64,000 nucleotides of DNA from Halopseudomonas sp002296055 (GTDB taxonomy: Bacteria > Pseudomonadota > Gammaproteobacteria > Pseudomonadales > Pseudomonadaceae): the NCBI RefSeq assembly GCF_050876985.1, contig NZ_JBPAPP010000001.1; one strand, written 5' to 3'. Made by a program: the position numbers and the translations under genes. This document shows positions 7,289 through 14,857 of the stretch, in pieces. Under the pieces are notes generated by a model. That model was not told where the DNA came from and made no database searches. It saw only the letters and a list, made by a program, of their open reading frames with translations. Each line of letters begins with the position of its first letter. The stretch's first letter is position 1.

Positions 7289-8377
7289 TCAGGGGGCTTC
7301 GCCCAGATAGGCGCGCTGGATCAGCCGCCACTCGGGGGACTCGGTCAGGCGCAGGATAGCCTCGTTAACTTCGTCGCGTCGGGGGCTGCCGGTCGGCAGG
7401 GCCAGTGCATAGAGCTGCTGGTCAAAGACGCCGGGCAGCAGATCCAGCCGATCCTTGCCCAGCTGCTGGTTGCGGTACTGCAGCAGCGGCCGGTCATACA
7501 CTACCGCGTCGCTGTCGCCGGCGCTGACGGCCTGCATGGCGCTCTGCAGGTCAGGGTAGTTCTGCGAGATGATGCGTTGCTCCTGCAGGTATTGCGCACT
7601 GGCGGTTCCGGCGATGGTGGCGACGGTGTTGCCGGGTAGGTCCTGCGGTCCGCTGATCTGGTATTGCAGGTTGCTGACGGTCAGTGAGCTGGTGATGGCG
7701 GCGGTGAAGCTGGCTACCATGATCAAGCCGGCGAACATCCACACCAAGGCCAGCAGCCGGCCCGCCAGGGTGACCGGCGCCTTGTCGCCGTAACCGACGG
7801 TGGTCATGGTCACTGCCGCCCACCAGAAGCCGGCGCCAATCCCTTCGGCGTTACTGCCGCCAAACTGCTCGGCGTTGCGCCGGCGCTCCAGCAGCCAGAG
7901 AGCAAAGCCAACACCCAGCAACAACAGCGCCAGCGCGCCAATGACGCTGAGAAAGCCCCAGCTGAACAGCGCCTTGAGGCTCTGCAGCAGTCCCTGCTTG
8001 GGCGTGTGGGGCACGCCGATGGCCAAGCCGGTTTGATAAAAGGGATGGCTGAAGTCGAACAGCGTTTCGCGCTCGGCGGTCATGGTCAACGCGCCCACTG
8101 CTACGTCTACCTCGCCTTGCTCCACCGCGCTCAGCAGTGCTGAAAAGGGCATGACCTGCCACTCGAACTCCCAGCCCTGGCGTTCAGCGATGGCGCGCCA
8201 CAGGTCGATGCTGATGCCCTCCCAGTCACCTTTGCCGTCGCTGATGACAAATGGGGGCACTTCGGTAATGCCAACGCGCAGCGGCGTTGAGGACGAGGGG
8301 CTGGTTTGAGCCTGGGCGAGCGGGCTGGCACACAGCAGCAGGCACAGCAACAGCCGGGTGAGGGGCGTGAAGGACAT
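7289..8377 (-). CDS. GluR0-type ligand-gated ion channel (SBP_bac_3 domain split by a K+-type pore)
   Basis: A 362-residue protein with a signal peptide (about residues 1-23). The first lobe of a glutamine-binding-protein-like domain covers about 31-125, and contains EVPPFVISDGKGDWEGISIDLW. A pore module is inserted at about 140-230, and the second ligand-binding lobe follows to the C terminus. The pore shows TM1 (142-164), a pore helix ending in the K+-channel filter TVGYGD (193-198), and TM2 followed by SFTAAITSSLT. That last segment aligns with the SYTANLAAFLT signature of ionotropic glutamate receptors. The architecture matches cyanobacterial GluR0, a K+-selective glutamate-gated channel. 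It is often annotated simply as a transporter substrate-binding protein. The ligand is unknown. Confidence 0.85.
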   Translation of the reverse strand: MSFTPLTRLLLCLLLCASPLAQAQTSPSSSTPLRVGITEVPPFVISDGKGDWEGISIDLWRAIAERQGWEFEWQVMPFSALLSAVEQGEVDVAVGALTMTAERETLFDFSHPFYQTGLAIGVPHTPKQGLLQSLKALFSWGFLSVIGALALLLLGVGFALWLLERRRNAEQFGGSNAEGIGAGFWWAAVTMTTVGYGDKAPVTLAGRLLALVWMFAGLIMVASFTAAITSSLTVSNLQYQISGPQDLPGNTVATIAGTASAQYLQEQRIISQNYPDLQSAMQAVSAGDSDAVVYDRPLLQYRNQQLGKDRLDLLPGVFDQQLYALALPTGSPRRDEVNEAILRLTESPEWRLIQRAYLGEAP

Positions 8378-8540
8378 GGCAAACTCCGTTTAATTCCTGT
8401 TTTCAGGGTAACAAACTCAGCGTTGGGCGCCAGCGCGGCGGGCTTGCCGCACAGACCGGGCATTTGCTGCGGGCGCTGATCTTGGGCTTCTGGTAGTCTG
8501 CCTGCAGACCCAATTCACGGAGGCCCAACAGGGACAGTTG

Positions 8541-9008
8541 ATGGTGACTGGATATCTGGAAAGTTATGCGTTCTGGCTTTTACTGGGGCTGGCGTTGCTG
8601 CTGTCGGAGTTTTTCTTCCCAGGCTTGATTGCGGTGTTTTTTGGCTTGGGCGCTCTGCTGGTCGGTGGCCTGACCCTGATTGGCCTGGTTGAGGGCCTGG
8701 CCTGGCAGCTGCTGCTGTTCTCTCTGTTTAGTCTGGGCACGCTCTGGTTGCTGCGTCGGCGTTTTCAGCGCTGGTTGCGCGGTGGTGAGTCGGGGTTGGC
8801 CCAGGCCGACGCTGATGATGCCGGGCTGCTTGGCATGCGTGTTAGCGTGCTGGCCGATTTTGCGGACGGCGTTGGCGACGTGCAGCTCAATGGCGCCAAG
8901 TGGGACGCCGAGTCTGACGAGCCGCTGAAGCAAGGCGAGACGGCCTGGGTGGTGAGTCATTCCGGCATTGTGCTGCGAGTAAGTGCAACCCGCCCCAGCG
9001 CTAACTGA
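8541..9008 (+). CDS. nfeD: NfeD family membrane protein
   Basis: A 155-residue short-form NfeD. Membrane helices occupy about residues 10-70, including LLLSEFFFPGLIAVFFGLGA. A C-terminal OB-fold domain follows with GMRVSVLADFADGVGDVQLNG and GETAWVVSHSGIVLRV. NfeD proteins are partners of slipins, and this gene lies 32 bases upstream of an SPFH gene, the usual nfeD-slipin operon. ATG 8541 was taken, behind a GGGA ribosome site; a TTG codon sits immediately before it in frame. Confidence 0.9.
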   Translation: MVTGYLESYAFWLLLGLALLLSEFFFPGLIAVFFGLGALLVGGLTLIGLVEGLAWQLLLFSLFSLGTLWLLRRRFQRWLRGGESGLAQADADDAGLLGMRVSVLADFADGVGDVQLNGAKWDAESDEPLKQGETAWVVSHSGIVLRVSATRPSAN

Positions 9009-9040
9009 ACCCTTTCTCTTCTCTACACGGAATTTTTCAC

Positions 9041-9961
9041 ATGGAAATCGCTACCATTCTGTCCCTTGGTTTTCTGGCGCTGGTTATCGTCGCCTTGGCA
9101 AAGACCGCGCGTATCGTGCCGCAGCGGTCGGCCTTCATCATCGAGCGTCTTGGTAAGTATGCGAAAACCCTGGACGCCGGCTTTCACATCCTCATCCCCT
9201 TTGTTGATCGCGTGGCCTACAAGCACACCTTGAAGGAAGAGGCGATCGACGTGCCCAGCCAGGCCTGTGTGACCCGCGATAACATCCAGGTGGTTGTGGA
9301 CGGTGTGATCTACCTGCAGGTGGTTGACCCCAAACTGGCCAGCTATGGCATCAACGACTATCGCTACGCCTCCATGCAGCTGGCGCAGACAACCTTGCGT
9401 TCGGTGGTCGGCAAGATCGACCTGGACAAGACCTTCGAGGAGCGTGAAACCATCAACATCCAGGTGGTGGAGGCGCTGGATGAGGCGGCCAAGCCCTGGG
9501 GTGTGAAGGTGCTGCGTTACGAGATCGCCGACATCGAGCTGCCGGCGACCATCCTTGACGCGCTGGAGAAGCAGATGCGCGCCGAGCGGGAACGTCGCGC
9601 GGTGGTCGCCCAGTCCGAGGGTGAACGTGAAGCCAAGATCAACGTGTCTGAAGGTCAGAAGCAGGAAACCATCAACCTGTCCGAAGCAGACAAGCAGCGC
9701 CAGATCAACGAAGCCGAAGGTAAGGCGCGCGAGATCGAGCTGATCGCCACCGCAACCGCAGAAGGCCTGCGCCGCGTTGCCGAAGCGATCAACACCCAAG
9801 GCGGCCAGGAAGCCGTGTCGCTGCGCGTTGCCGAGCAGTACGTGAAAGAGTTCGGCAAGCTCGCACAGACCAACAACACCATGATCCTGCCGGCAGAGCT
9901 GAGCAACATCGGCTCGGCGGTTGCCGCCATCACCAAGACGCTGGAAGTGGCGAAGAAGTAA
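9041..9961 (+). CDS. SPFH/Band 7 domain protein (paraslipin, QmcA-like)
   Basis: A 306-residue stomatin relative. One N-terminal membrane segment (about 3-20) precedes the Band 7 domain, which includes AFIIERLGKYAKTLDAGFH, YKHTLKEEAIDVPSQACVT and a conserved ALDEAAKPWGVKVLRYEI. A long charged coiled coil spans about residues 185-245, and the C-terminal part (TMILPAELSNIGS) is typical of the family. Slipins oligomerise on the membrane and work with NfeD in membrane organisation and protein quality control. The gene ends immediately before a heptamer repeat array and an intrinsic terminator. Confidence 0.92.
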   Translation: MEIATILSLGFLALVIVALAKTARIVPQRSAFIIERLGKYAKTLDAGFHILIPFVDRVAYKHTLKEEAIDVPSQACVTRDNIQVVVDGVIYLQVVDPKLASYGINDYRYASMQLAQTTLRSVVGKIDLDKTFEERETINIQVVEALDEAAKPWGVKVLRYEIADIELPATILDALEKQMRAERERRAVVAQSEGEREAKINVSEGQKQETINLSEADKQRQINEAEGKAREIELIATATAEGLRRVAEAINTQGGQEAVSLRVAEQYVKEFGKLAQTNNTMILPAELSNIGSAVAAITKTLEVAKK

Positions 9962-10004
9962 GCTACAAGCTACAAGCTACAAGCTACAAGTTTGAAGCTG
10001 GAAG
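9961..10004 (+). repeat. Heptamer array AGCTACA x4 plus degenerate copies
   Basis: Four perfect tandem copies of AGCTACA begin on the last base of the SPFH stop codon. Two degenerate copies (AGTTTGA, AGCTGGA) follow, and then the terminator. It is one arm of an inverted pair; the partner lies at 10227-10261. Confidence 0.9.
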
Positions 10005-10006
10005 AG

Positions 10007-10039
10007 AAAACCGTGCGGCGTGAGTCGTGCGGTTTTTTT
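10007..10039 (+). terminator. Intrinsic terminator of the nfeD-SPFH operon
   Basis: A 13-pair stem (counting G-U pairs) with a GTGA tetraloop forms from AAAACCGTGCGGC and GTCGTGCGGTTTT, followed by a run of seven T. It begins 46 bases after the SPFH stop codon. Confidence 0.88.
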
Positions 10040-10051
10040 GTTTGGGTTGAT

Positions 10052-10168
10052 CGTGCCCATGCTCTGCGTGGGAATGCTTGTCAGGACGCTCTGCGTCCGG
10101 CTGGCGCCTCGGTTGCTCTGGACGCGGAGCGTCCATGCAGTCGGGTTCCCACGCGGAGCGTGGGAACC
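10052..10168. repeat. Dispersed palindromic element with four CTCTG/CGGAG-loop hairpins
   Basis: Two half-elements are arranged head to head. The first half has CCCAT-GCTCTGC-GTGGG and GGACGCTCTGCGTCC (10084-10098). The second half has GGACGCGGAGCGTCC (10120-10134) and GGTTCCCACGCGGAGCGTGGGAACC at 10144-10168 (10-bp stem, 5-base loop). I recognise this sequence type as a widely dispersed extragenic repeat of gammaproteobacteria; it encodes no protein. Confidence 0.8.
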
Positions 10169-10226
10169 ATCACTCATCATTGGCAACGGTCGTGCTCTCA
10201 GTTCAGCTGCCCACGCAAGCTCTTGG

Positions 10227-10261
10227 CTTCCAGCTTCCAGCTTCCAGCTTCCAGCTTCCAG
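10227..10261 (-). repeat. Inverted heptamer array, CTTCCAG x5
   Basis: Five perfect tandem copies of CTTCCAG lie just beyond the 3' end of the RND permease gene. Read on the minus strand this is (AGCTGGA)n, the same AGCNNNA family as the array at 9961, in opposite orientation. Confidence 0.9.
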
Positions 10262-10271
10262 CTGACGGCCG

Positions 10272-13200
10272 TCAGGCCGTCCCGCCCGCTCTCCGCTCCT
10301 TCCACCCCTCCAGCATCGACAGCAGGGCAGGCACGACCAGCAGTACCAGCAGGGTTGAGAAGCCCAGGCCGAAGGCGATGGAGGTGGCCATGGGGATCAG
10401 GAACTGGGCTTGCAGCGAGGTCTCGAACAGTAGCGGCAGCAGGCCGCCGATGGTGGTCAGGGAGGTCAGCAGGACGGCGCGTACACGCTGCACCACCGCT
10501 TCATTCAGCGCGTCATTGACGGCTAGGCCGCGGCGCCGCTGATCCTGATAAAAGCTGACCAGAATGATCGAGTTGTTGACCACGATGCCGGACAGGCCGA
10601 ACAGGCCGAACAGCGACAAGATCGTCAGGTTCAGGCCCATCAGCCAGTGCCCAAGCAAGGCGCCGACCAGTGCCAGCGGGATGACCGACATCACGATCAG
10701 CGGCGTGCTCCAGGAGGAGAACACCCAGACCAGCACCGCGTACATCAGCATCAGGCCGATCAGCAGGCCGTCGCGCATGTCGGCGAGTGTCTCCTGCTCG
10801 TCCACCGAGCGACCCTCGAAGCTGTAGCGCACGTTGTAGCGGCTAGCCAGCGCCGGTAGCTCGCGGCCGATGGCATCGAGCACCTGACGCGGCGTGGTCT
10901 GACTGGCGTCGATATCGGCGGTCACGTCAGTTGCCAGCTGGGCGTCGGCATGGCGCAGGGCCTCGAAGCCCTGATTGGAGCTGAACTGCACCACCTGGCG
11001 CAGCGGCACGAAGCGGCCGTCGTCCAGTCGAATGGTCAGCTCGCCCAGGCTGGCCAGGCTCTCGCGCTCGGCCCGTGGCAGCTGCACGCGTACTTCGATT
11101 TCATCGCGCTTGTGCTGATAGATCTGCGCCAGGCGGCCGTCGTAGGCCGCGCGCAGCTGGTTACCCACGCTTTCGATGCTCAGCCCCAATGCCTGCCCGT
11201 AGGGTGTCAGGCTATAGACCAACTGCTCACGCCCCCAGGCCATGTCGTCATCGGTGCTGACCACCCCTTCGATGCTGCCTAGTGCGACCGAGAGTGCGTC
11301 GGCTGCTTCTTTGAGCTGCTGCGGGTCGGCGCCGGTCAGGCGGATGTCGACATCCTTGCCGGGCGGGCCGCTTTGCTGCTCTGTGATGTTGATGCGGTCG
11401 ACACCGGGCGGCGTCTGGATTCGGCTCTGCCATTCGCGGATAAACGCCAGGTTGCGCACGTCCCGGTGATCGGGTGACACCAGCTCGACCAGAATCGAAC
11501 CCAGGTTGTCCCCTTGGCGTGCCACGCCGTCGTCACCGATGACCTCGCCTTCGCGGGTCAGGGCGGTGAGAATCAGCTCGCCGCCGAGGGCTTGCTCGGT
11601 CTCGCCCAGGGTCTGCTCCAGGTGGCGCATGAAGCTGACCATGCTGTCGCGCGGTGTGCCGGCTACGAAGCTGGCGTTGGCGTACAGCACCTGCGGCTCG
11701 GGGGTGGGGAAGAAGCTGAACCCGATGCGTCCGCTGCCGAGCAGGCCGGCGGTGACAATAACGCTGACCAGAGCGCAGGCCAGGGTGGTACCGCGTTGCT
11801 GCAGCGCATTTTGTGACAGGCGCCGGAATGGCCCTTCGCGGAACTGGTCGAAGCGCCGGTCGAACGCATGACGCACGCCATCCACCCGCTTGCCCAGGTT
11901 GGCTAGCCTGCCCGGCACGCGCACGCTGGCTGGCCGGAAGGCGCCGCGCAGGTGGTGCGGCAGCACGACAAAGCATTCCAGCAACGAGGCGATGAGCACG
12001 CAGATCATCACCACCGGGATGTCGCCCAGGATGTTGCCGAAAATGCCGCCGACCATCAGCAGTGGCATAAAGGCGGCGATGGTGGTCAGCGAGGAGGCGA
12101 CTACCGGCCAGAGCATGCGCTTGGCTGCGCCCTCGGAGGCGCGCTCTGACGCTTCGCCGCTGCGGTGGTGAGCGTCGGCGTCTTCGCCCACCACGATGGC
12201 ATCATCAACGATTACCCCCAGCGCCATGATCAGGGCAAACAGCGAGATCATGTTGATCGAGCCGCCGATGACCCAGAACACCGCCATCGCGGCCATAAAG
12301 GCGGTGGGGATGCCAACGGCGACCCAGAGCGCAACCCGCGCCGGCAGGAACAGGTACAGCAGGATAAGCACCAGCACCAGGCCGCTGAGGCCGTTGTTGA
12401 CCAGCAGGCGGATGCGGTCGTCGATCAGCTGCCAGGCCTGATCGTAAACGTGGATATTCAGCTGCGGCGGCAGGGTGGGGCGGACCTCTTGCAGCCAGTC
12501 ATTGAGTATCTGCGCCGACTCCAGCGAGTCGCCGTCTTCGCTGCGCTGCAGCGCCAGCTCGACCGCCGGCTCTCCGTCGTAGCGCAGCAGTACCTGGTTG
12601 CGACGCGGCTCCTGGCGAATATCGGCGATGTCGCCAAGGCGCAGATGGCTTTCGCCACCGGGGTGCAGCGGAATGTCGGCAAAGCCCTGCGGGTCCCGGC
12701 GCTGACCGGTGGCGCGCAGTTCGCGGGCCGAGTCCTGTTCGCCGGCCTGGCCGGCCGGCAGGTCGCGTGACTCGGCGTTGACCCGGTCGGCGAGCTGATT
12801 CAGCGACAGGCCCAAACGCTGTAGCTCGGCGTTGGGTACCTCAATGCTGACCTGCTGCTCGGGCAGCCCACCCACCACGATACGTTCGATCCCGTGGTCC
12901 AGCAGGTCGTCCTCAAGCCGGTTGGCCATGGTGCGCAGTTCGTGCGGCTCAAAGGGGCCGTACAGCAGCAGCGTGGCGATAGGGTCGTAGTGGGCGACGC
13001 GCACCACCTCAGGCTTCTCGGCCGCCGCGGGCAGGTTGCGGAATTCGTCCACCTGCTGGCGCGCATCGTCCAGTGCAACGATCGGGTCGGTGCCCTCGCG
13101 GAACTCCAGGGTGATGCTGGAGACGCCCTGTGCCGAGGTGGAGGTCATGCTTTTGAGGTTTTGCAGGCTGCGCAGGCGCTGTTCCAGAGGAATGGTGATG

Positions 13201-13391
13201 GCCTGCTCCACGTCCTCGGCCGCTGCACCGTTCCAGATCACCCGCACGGTCACAAAGTCGAGTGCAAAGGTCGGAAAGAACTGGATGTTCATCCGCGACA
13301 GACCCAGCACGCCGCCCATCAGCATGACCAGCATCAGCAGGTTGGCGGCAACCTTGTGACGAACAAAAAAGCCCAGTGGCCCACTGTTCAT
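10272..13391 (-). CDS. RND family efflux permease
   Basis: A 1039-residue AcrB-superfamily transporter with the usual duplicated layout: TM1 at about 12-30, two large periplasmic loops, and helix blocks after each. The proton-relay pair is present in helix 4 as GVIVDDAIVVGED. The helix-10 position occupied by Lys in AcrB reads GIVVNNSIILV here, as in many non-AcrB RND branches. The second periplasmic half starts near FSFFPTPEPQVLYANASF. It probably exports drugs, lipids or other amphiphiles; the substrate cannot be told. The start codon overlaps the adaptor stop by four bases (ATGA), so the pair is translationally coupled. No outer-membrane factor gene is nearby. Confidence 0.93.
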   Translation of the reverse strand: MNSGPLGFFVRHKVAANLLMLVMLMGGVLGLSRMNIQFFPTFALDFVTVRVIWNGAAAEDVEQAITIPLEQRLRSLQNLKSMTSTSAQGVSSITLEFREGTDPIVALDDARQQVDEFRNLPAAAEKPEVVRVAHYDPIATLLLYGPFEPHELRTMANRLEDDLLDHGIERIVVGGLPEQQVSIEVPNAELQRLGLSLNQLADRVNAESRDLPAGQAGEQDSARELRATGQRRDPQGFADIPLHPGGESHLRLGDIADIRQEPRRNQVLLRYDGEPAVELALQRSEDGDSLESAQILNDWLQEVRPTLPPQLNIHVYDQAWQLIDDRIRLLVNNGLSGLVLVLILLYLFLPARVALWVAVGIPTAFMAAMAVFWVIGGSINMISLFALIMALGVIVDDAIVVGEDADAHHRSGEASERASEGAAKRMLWPVVASSLTTIAAFMPLLMVGGIFGNILGDIPVVMICVLIASLLECFVVLPHHLRGAFRPASVRVPGRLANLGKRVDGVRHAFDRRFDQFREGPFRRLSQNALQQRGTTLACALVSVIVTAGLLGSGRIGFSFFPTPEPQVLYANASFVAGTPRDSMVSFMRHLEQTLGETEQALGGELILTALTREGEVIGDDGVARQGDNLGSILVELVSPDHRDVRNLAFIREWQSRIQTPPGVDRINITEQQSGPPGKDVDIRLTGADPQQLKEAADALSVALGSIEGVVSTDDDMAWGREQLVYSLTPYGQALGLSIESVGNQLRAAYDGRLAQIYQHKRDEIEVRVQLPRAERESLASLGELTIRLDDGRFVPLRQVVQFSSNQGFEALRHADAQLATDVTADIDASQTTPRQVLDAIGRELPALASRYNVRYSFEGRSVDEQETLADMRDGLLIGLMLMYAVLVWVFSSWSTPLIVMSVIPLALVGALLGHWLMGLNLTILSLFGLFGLSGIVVNNSIILVSFYQDQRRRGLAVNDALNEAVVQRVRAVLLTSLTTIGGLLPLLFETSLQAQFLIPMATSIAFGLGFSTLLVLLVVPALLSMLEGWKERRAGGTA

Positions 13392-14626
13392 TGCGCCGGC
13401 TCCGGCTCAGAGCTGTCGACCTTGAGGCCGGAGATGGCATTGGGCAGGTGCGTAATCACGATGGGCATGCCGCTTTGCAGCTGGCTGGAACGCACCAGCA
13501 CCCGGCGTTCGCCGTCGGCGTCGCGGGTTTCGCCAACCTGCTCCACGGCGATAGCCTGCAGCCGGCCGTCGTTCAGGGTGTACACGGTGTTGTTGCCATA
13601 GAGCGCGCTGTAGGGCAGGGCGACGCTGTCGTTACGGCTTGGCCGCGCTACGCTAATTGCCATGAGGTTGCCCAGGCGCAGGTCGACGCGGGGGTTCTCG
13701 ACCCGGAACAGCGCCTCGATACCGCTGGCGTCGGCCTGACCGGCGATGCGCGTCAGGGTCAGCTCAAGGGGTGGCTGCACATCCAGGCTGCGGGCTTCGA
13801 GCTGCTGGCCTTCGTTCAGCGCGTTGATAAAGTCCTGGCTGTGAATCTGCGGCACCAGCGCGCGCAGCTCCATACCCTCCAGCGGGTAGAAGTCCAGCAG
13901 CGACGCATTGGCGCCTACCTGGTCGCCGACCGCGACCTGAACACTGCCGACCACGCCATCAAAGGGGGCCACAAAACGGCTGCGCTCGGCGTCGCGCAGG
14001 GTGCTGTCGAGTGCCGCCTCTGCGCGCTCTACGCGCGCCTGCTGGGCGGCCAGGCGGGAGGGGTGGGCGGTCAGGCTGCGTTTGCGGTTGGCGACGGTCA
14101 GCGCGGCGCGGTCGAGGACGTCCTGGGCATTGTCCAGCTCCACCGCAGGCACCATTTGCCGCTCGACCAGTTGCTGCATGCGCTCCAGTGCCTTGCGCGC
14201 GTTTTCTTCCAGGCGCTGTTCCATGCGCAGGGCCTGCTGATCGGCGTCATTGGCCAGCTTTTCGCTCTCCAGCTGCGCCTTGGCATCGGCCAGCTCGGCG
14301 CGTGCCTGGGCGATCCGCGGTTGGATGTCAGCGTCATCCAGTGCGACCAGCAGCTCGCCCTGTCTGACGCTGGCGCCGTCGTTGGCTGGCAGGGCGGCAA
14401 TGCGCCCGGCCAGCGGGGCGACCACGGTGAAGCGGCGTGGTGATTCGAGCTGGCCGTACAGCGTCAGGCGAGGCTGGAAGGCATCCGGACTGATGGTCTC
14501 GGTGGCGACGCGCCAGGCACGCTCCTGCGAGCCGACCGGCTCGGGCTGGTCGCGGGTAACACGCAGGATAATGAAGATGACGATCCCGATCAGAACGATC
14601 ACTGCGGGCGTAAGACGTTTGCGCAT
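13388..14626 (-). CDS. RND efflux periplasmic adaptor (membrane fusion protein)
   Basis: A 412-residue HlyD/AcrA-like adaptor. An N-terminal membrane anchor (about 8-24) is followed by a first lipoyl half-motif (APLAGRIAALPANDGASVRQ), a long alpha-hairpin (about 105-190) with coiled-coil character, the second lipoyl half (APFDGVVGSVQVAVGDQVG), and beta-barrel and membrane-proximal domains. It would link the permease encoded next to it with an outer-membrane channel such as an OprM/TolC homologue encoded elsewhere. It is the first gene of the two-gene operon. Confidence 0.92.
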   Translation of the reverse strand: MRKRLTPAVIVLIGIVIFIILRVTRDQPEPVGSQERAWRVATETISPDAFQPRLTLYGQLESPRRFTVVAPLAGRIAALPANDGASVRQGELLVALDDADIQPRIAQARAELADAKAQLESEKLANDADQQALRMEQRLEENARKALERMQQLVERQMVPAVELDNAQDVLDRAALTVANRKRSLTAHPSRLAAQQARVERAEAALDSTLRDAERSRFVAPFDGVVGSVQVAVGDQVGANASLLDFYPLEGMELRALVPQIHSQDFINALNEGQQLEARSLDVQPPLELTLTRIAGQADASGIEALFRVENPRVDLRLGNLMAISVARPSRNDSVALPYSALYGNNTVYTLNDGRLQAIAVEQVGETRDADGERRVLVRSSQLQSGMPIVITHLPNAISGLKVDSSEPEPAQ

Positions 14627-14740
14627 GCCTAGTTCTCAGTTTCCGAGCCTTTATTGTTTGGCTTGCCTGTATAGCCTGTGCTGCGAATGGCCGCAATAGC
14701 TGCCTGTGCCTGAGCGCTGACTCTGGAGCAGGTTTGTCTC

Positions 14741-14754
14741 TATGGTGAACCATA
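14741..14754. promoter_or_regulatory. Candidate operator in a divergent promoter region
   Basis: TATGGT-GA-ACCATA is a perfect 6-bp dyad almost exactly midway between the divergent efflux adaptor (start 14626) and the acyl-CoA synthetase (start 14858). Position and symmetry suggest a regulator site for one or both genes. The regulator is unknown. Confidence 0.35.
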
Positions 14755-14818
14755 TACGCAATGGATAGGCGTTTTCCTTCGCCTGCTTTCCGGCTACCGT
14801 CAGCGGACAACAACAATT

Positions 14819-14840
14819 CGCCCCGGAGAGCGCCGGGGCG
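14819..14840 (+). promoter_or_regulatory. GC-rich hairpin directly upstream of the acyl-CoA synthetase ribosome site
   Basis: CGCCCCGG (14819-14826) pairs with CCGGGGCG (14833-14840) around AGAGCG, ending six bases before the GGAGG ribosome site at 14847-14851. There is no T tract. It may affect translation or stabilise the mRNA 5' end. Confidence 0.4.
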
Positions 14841-14857
14841 TGGTATGGAGGCGTGCT

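Larger units (their letters stand above)
9962..10271. other. Gene-free convergent junction made of repeats and a terminator
   Basis: This is the only stretch in the window of more than 300 bases without a gene. It contains, in order, a heptamer array, an intrinsic terminator, a dispersed palindromic element (10052-10168), about 58 bases with no recognisable feature, and an inverted heptamer array that runs up to the end of the RND permease gene. No coding potential was seen. Confidence 0.85.

Noticed and set aside
9961..10261. Tandem repeats considered as a CRISPR array
   Set aside because: The unit is 7 bp with no spacers, and no cas genes are present.
13376..14443. Open frame of 355 codons on the plus strand opposite the RND adaptor
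   Set aside because: It is antisense to a clear HlyD-family adaptor gene, with low-complexity composition and no ribosome site.
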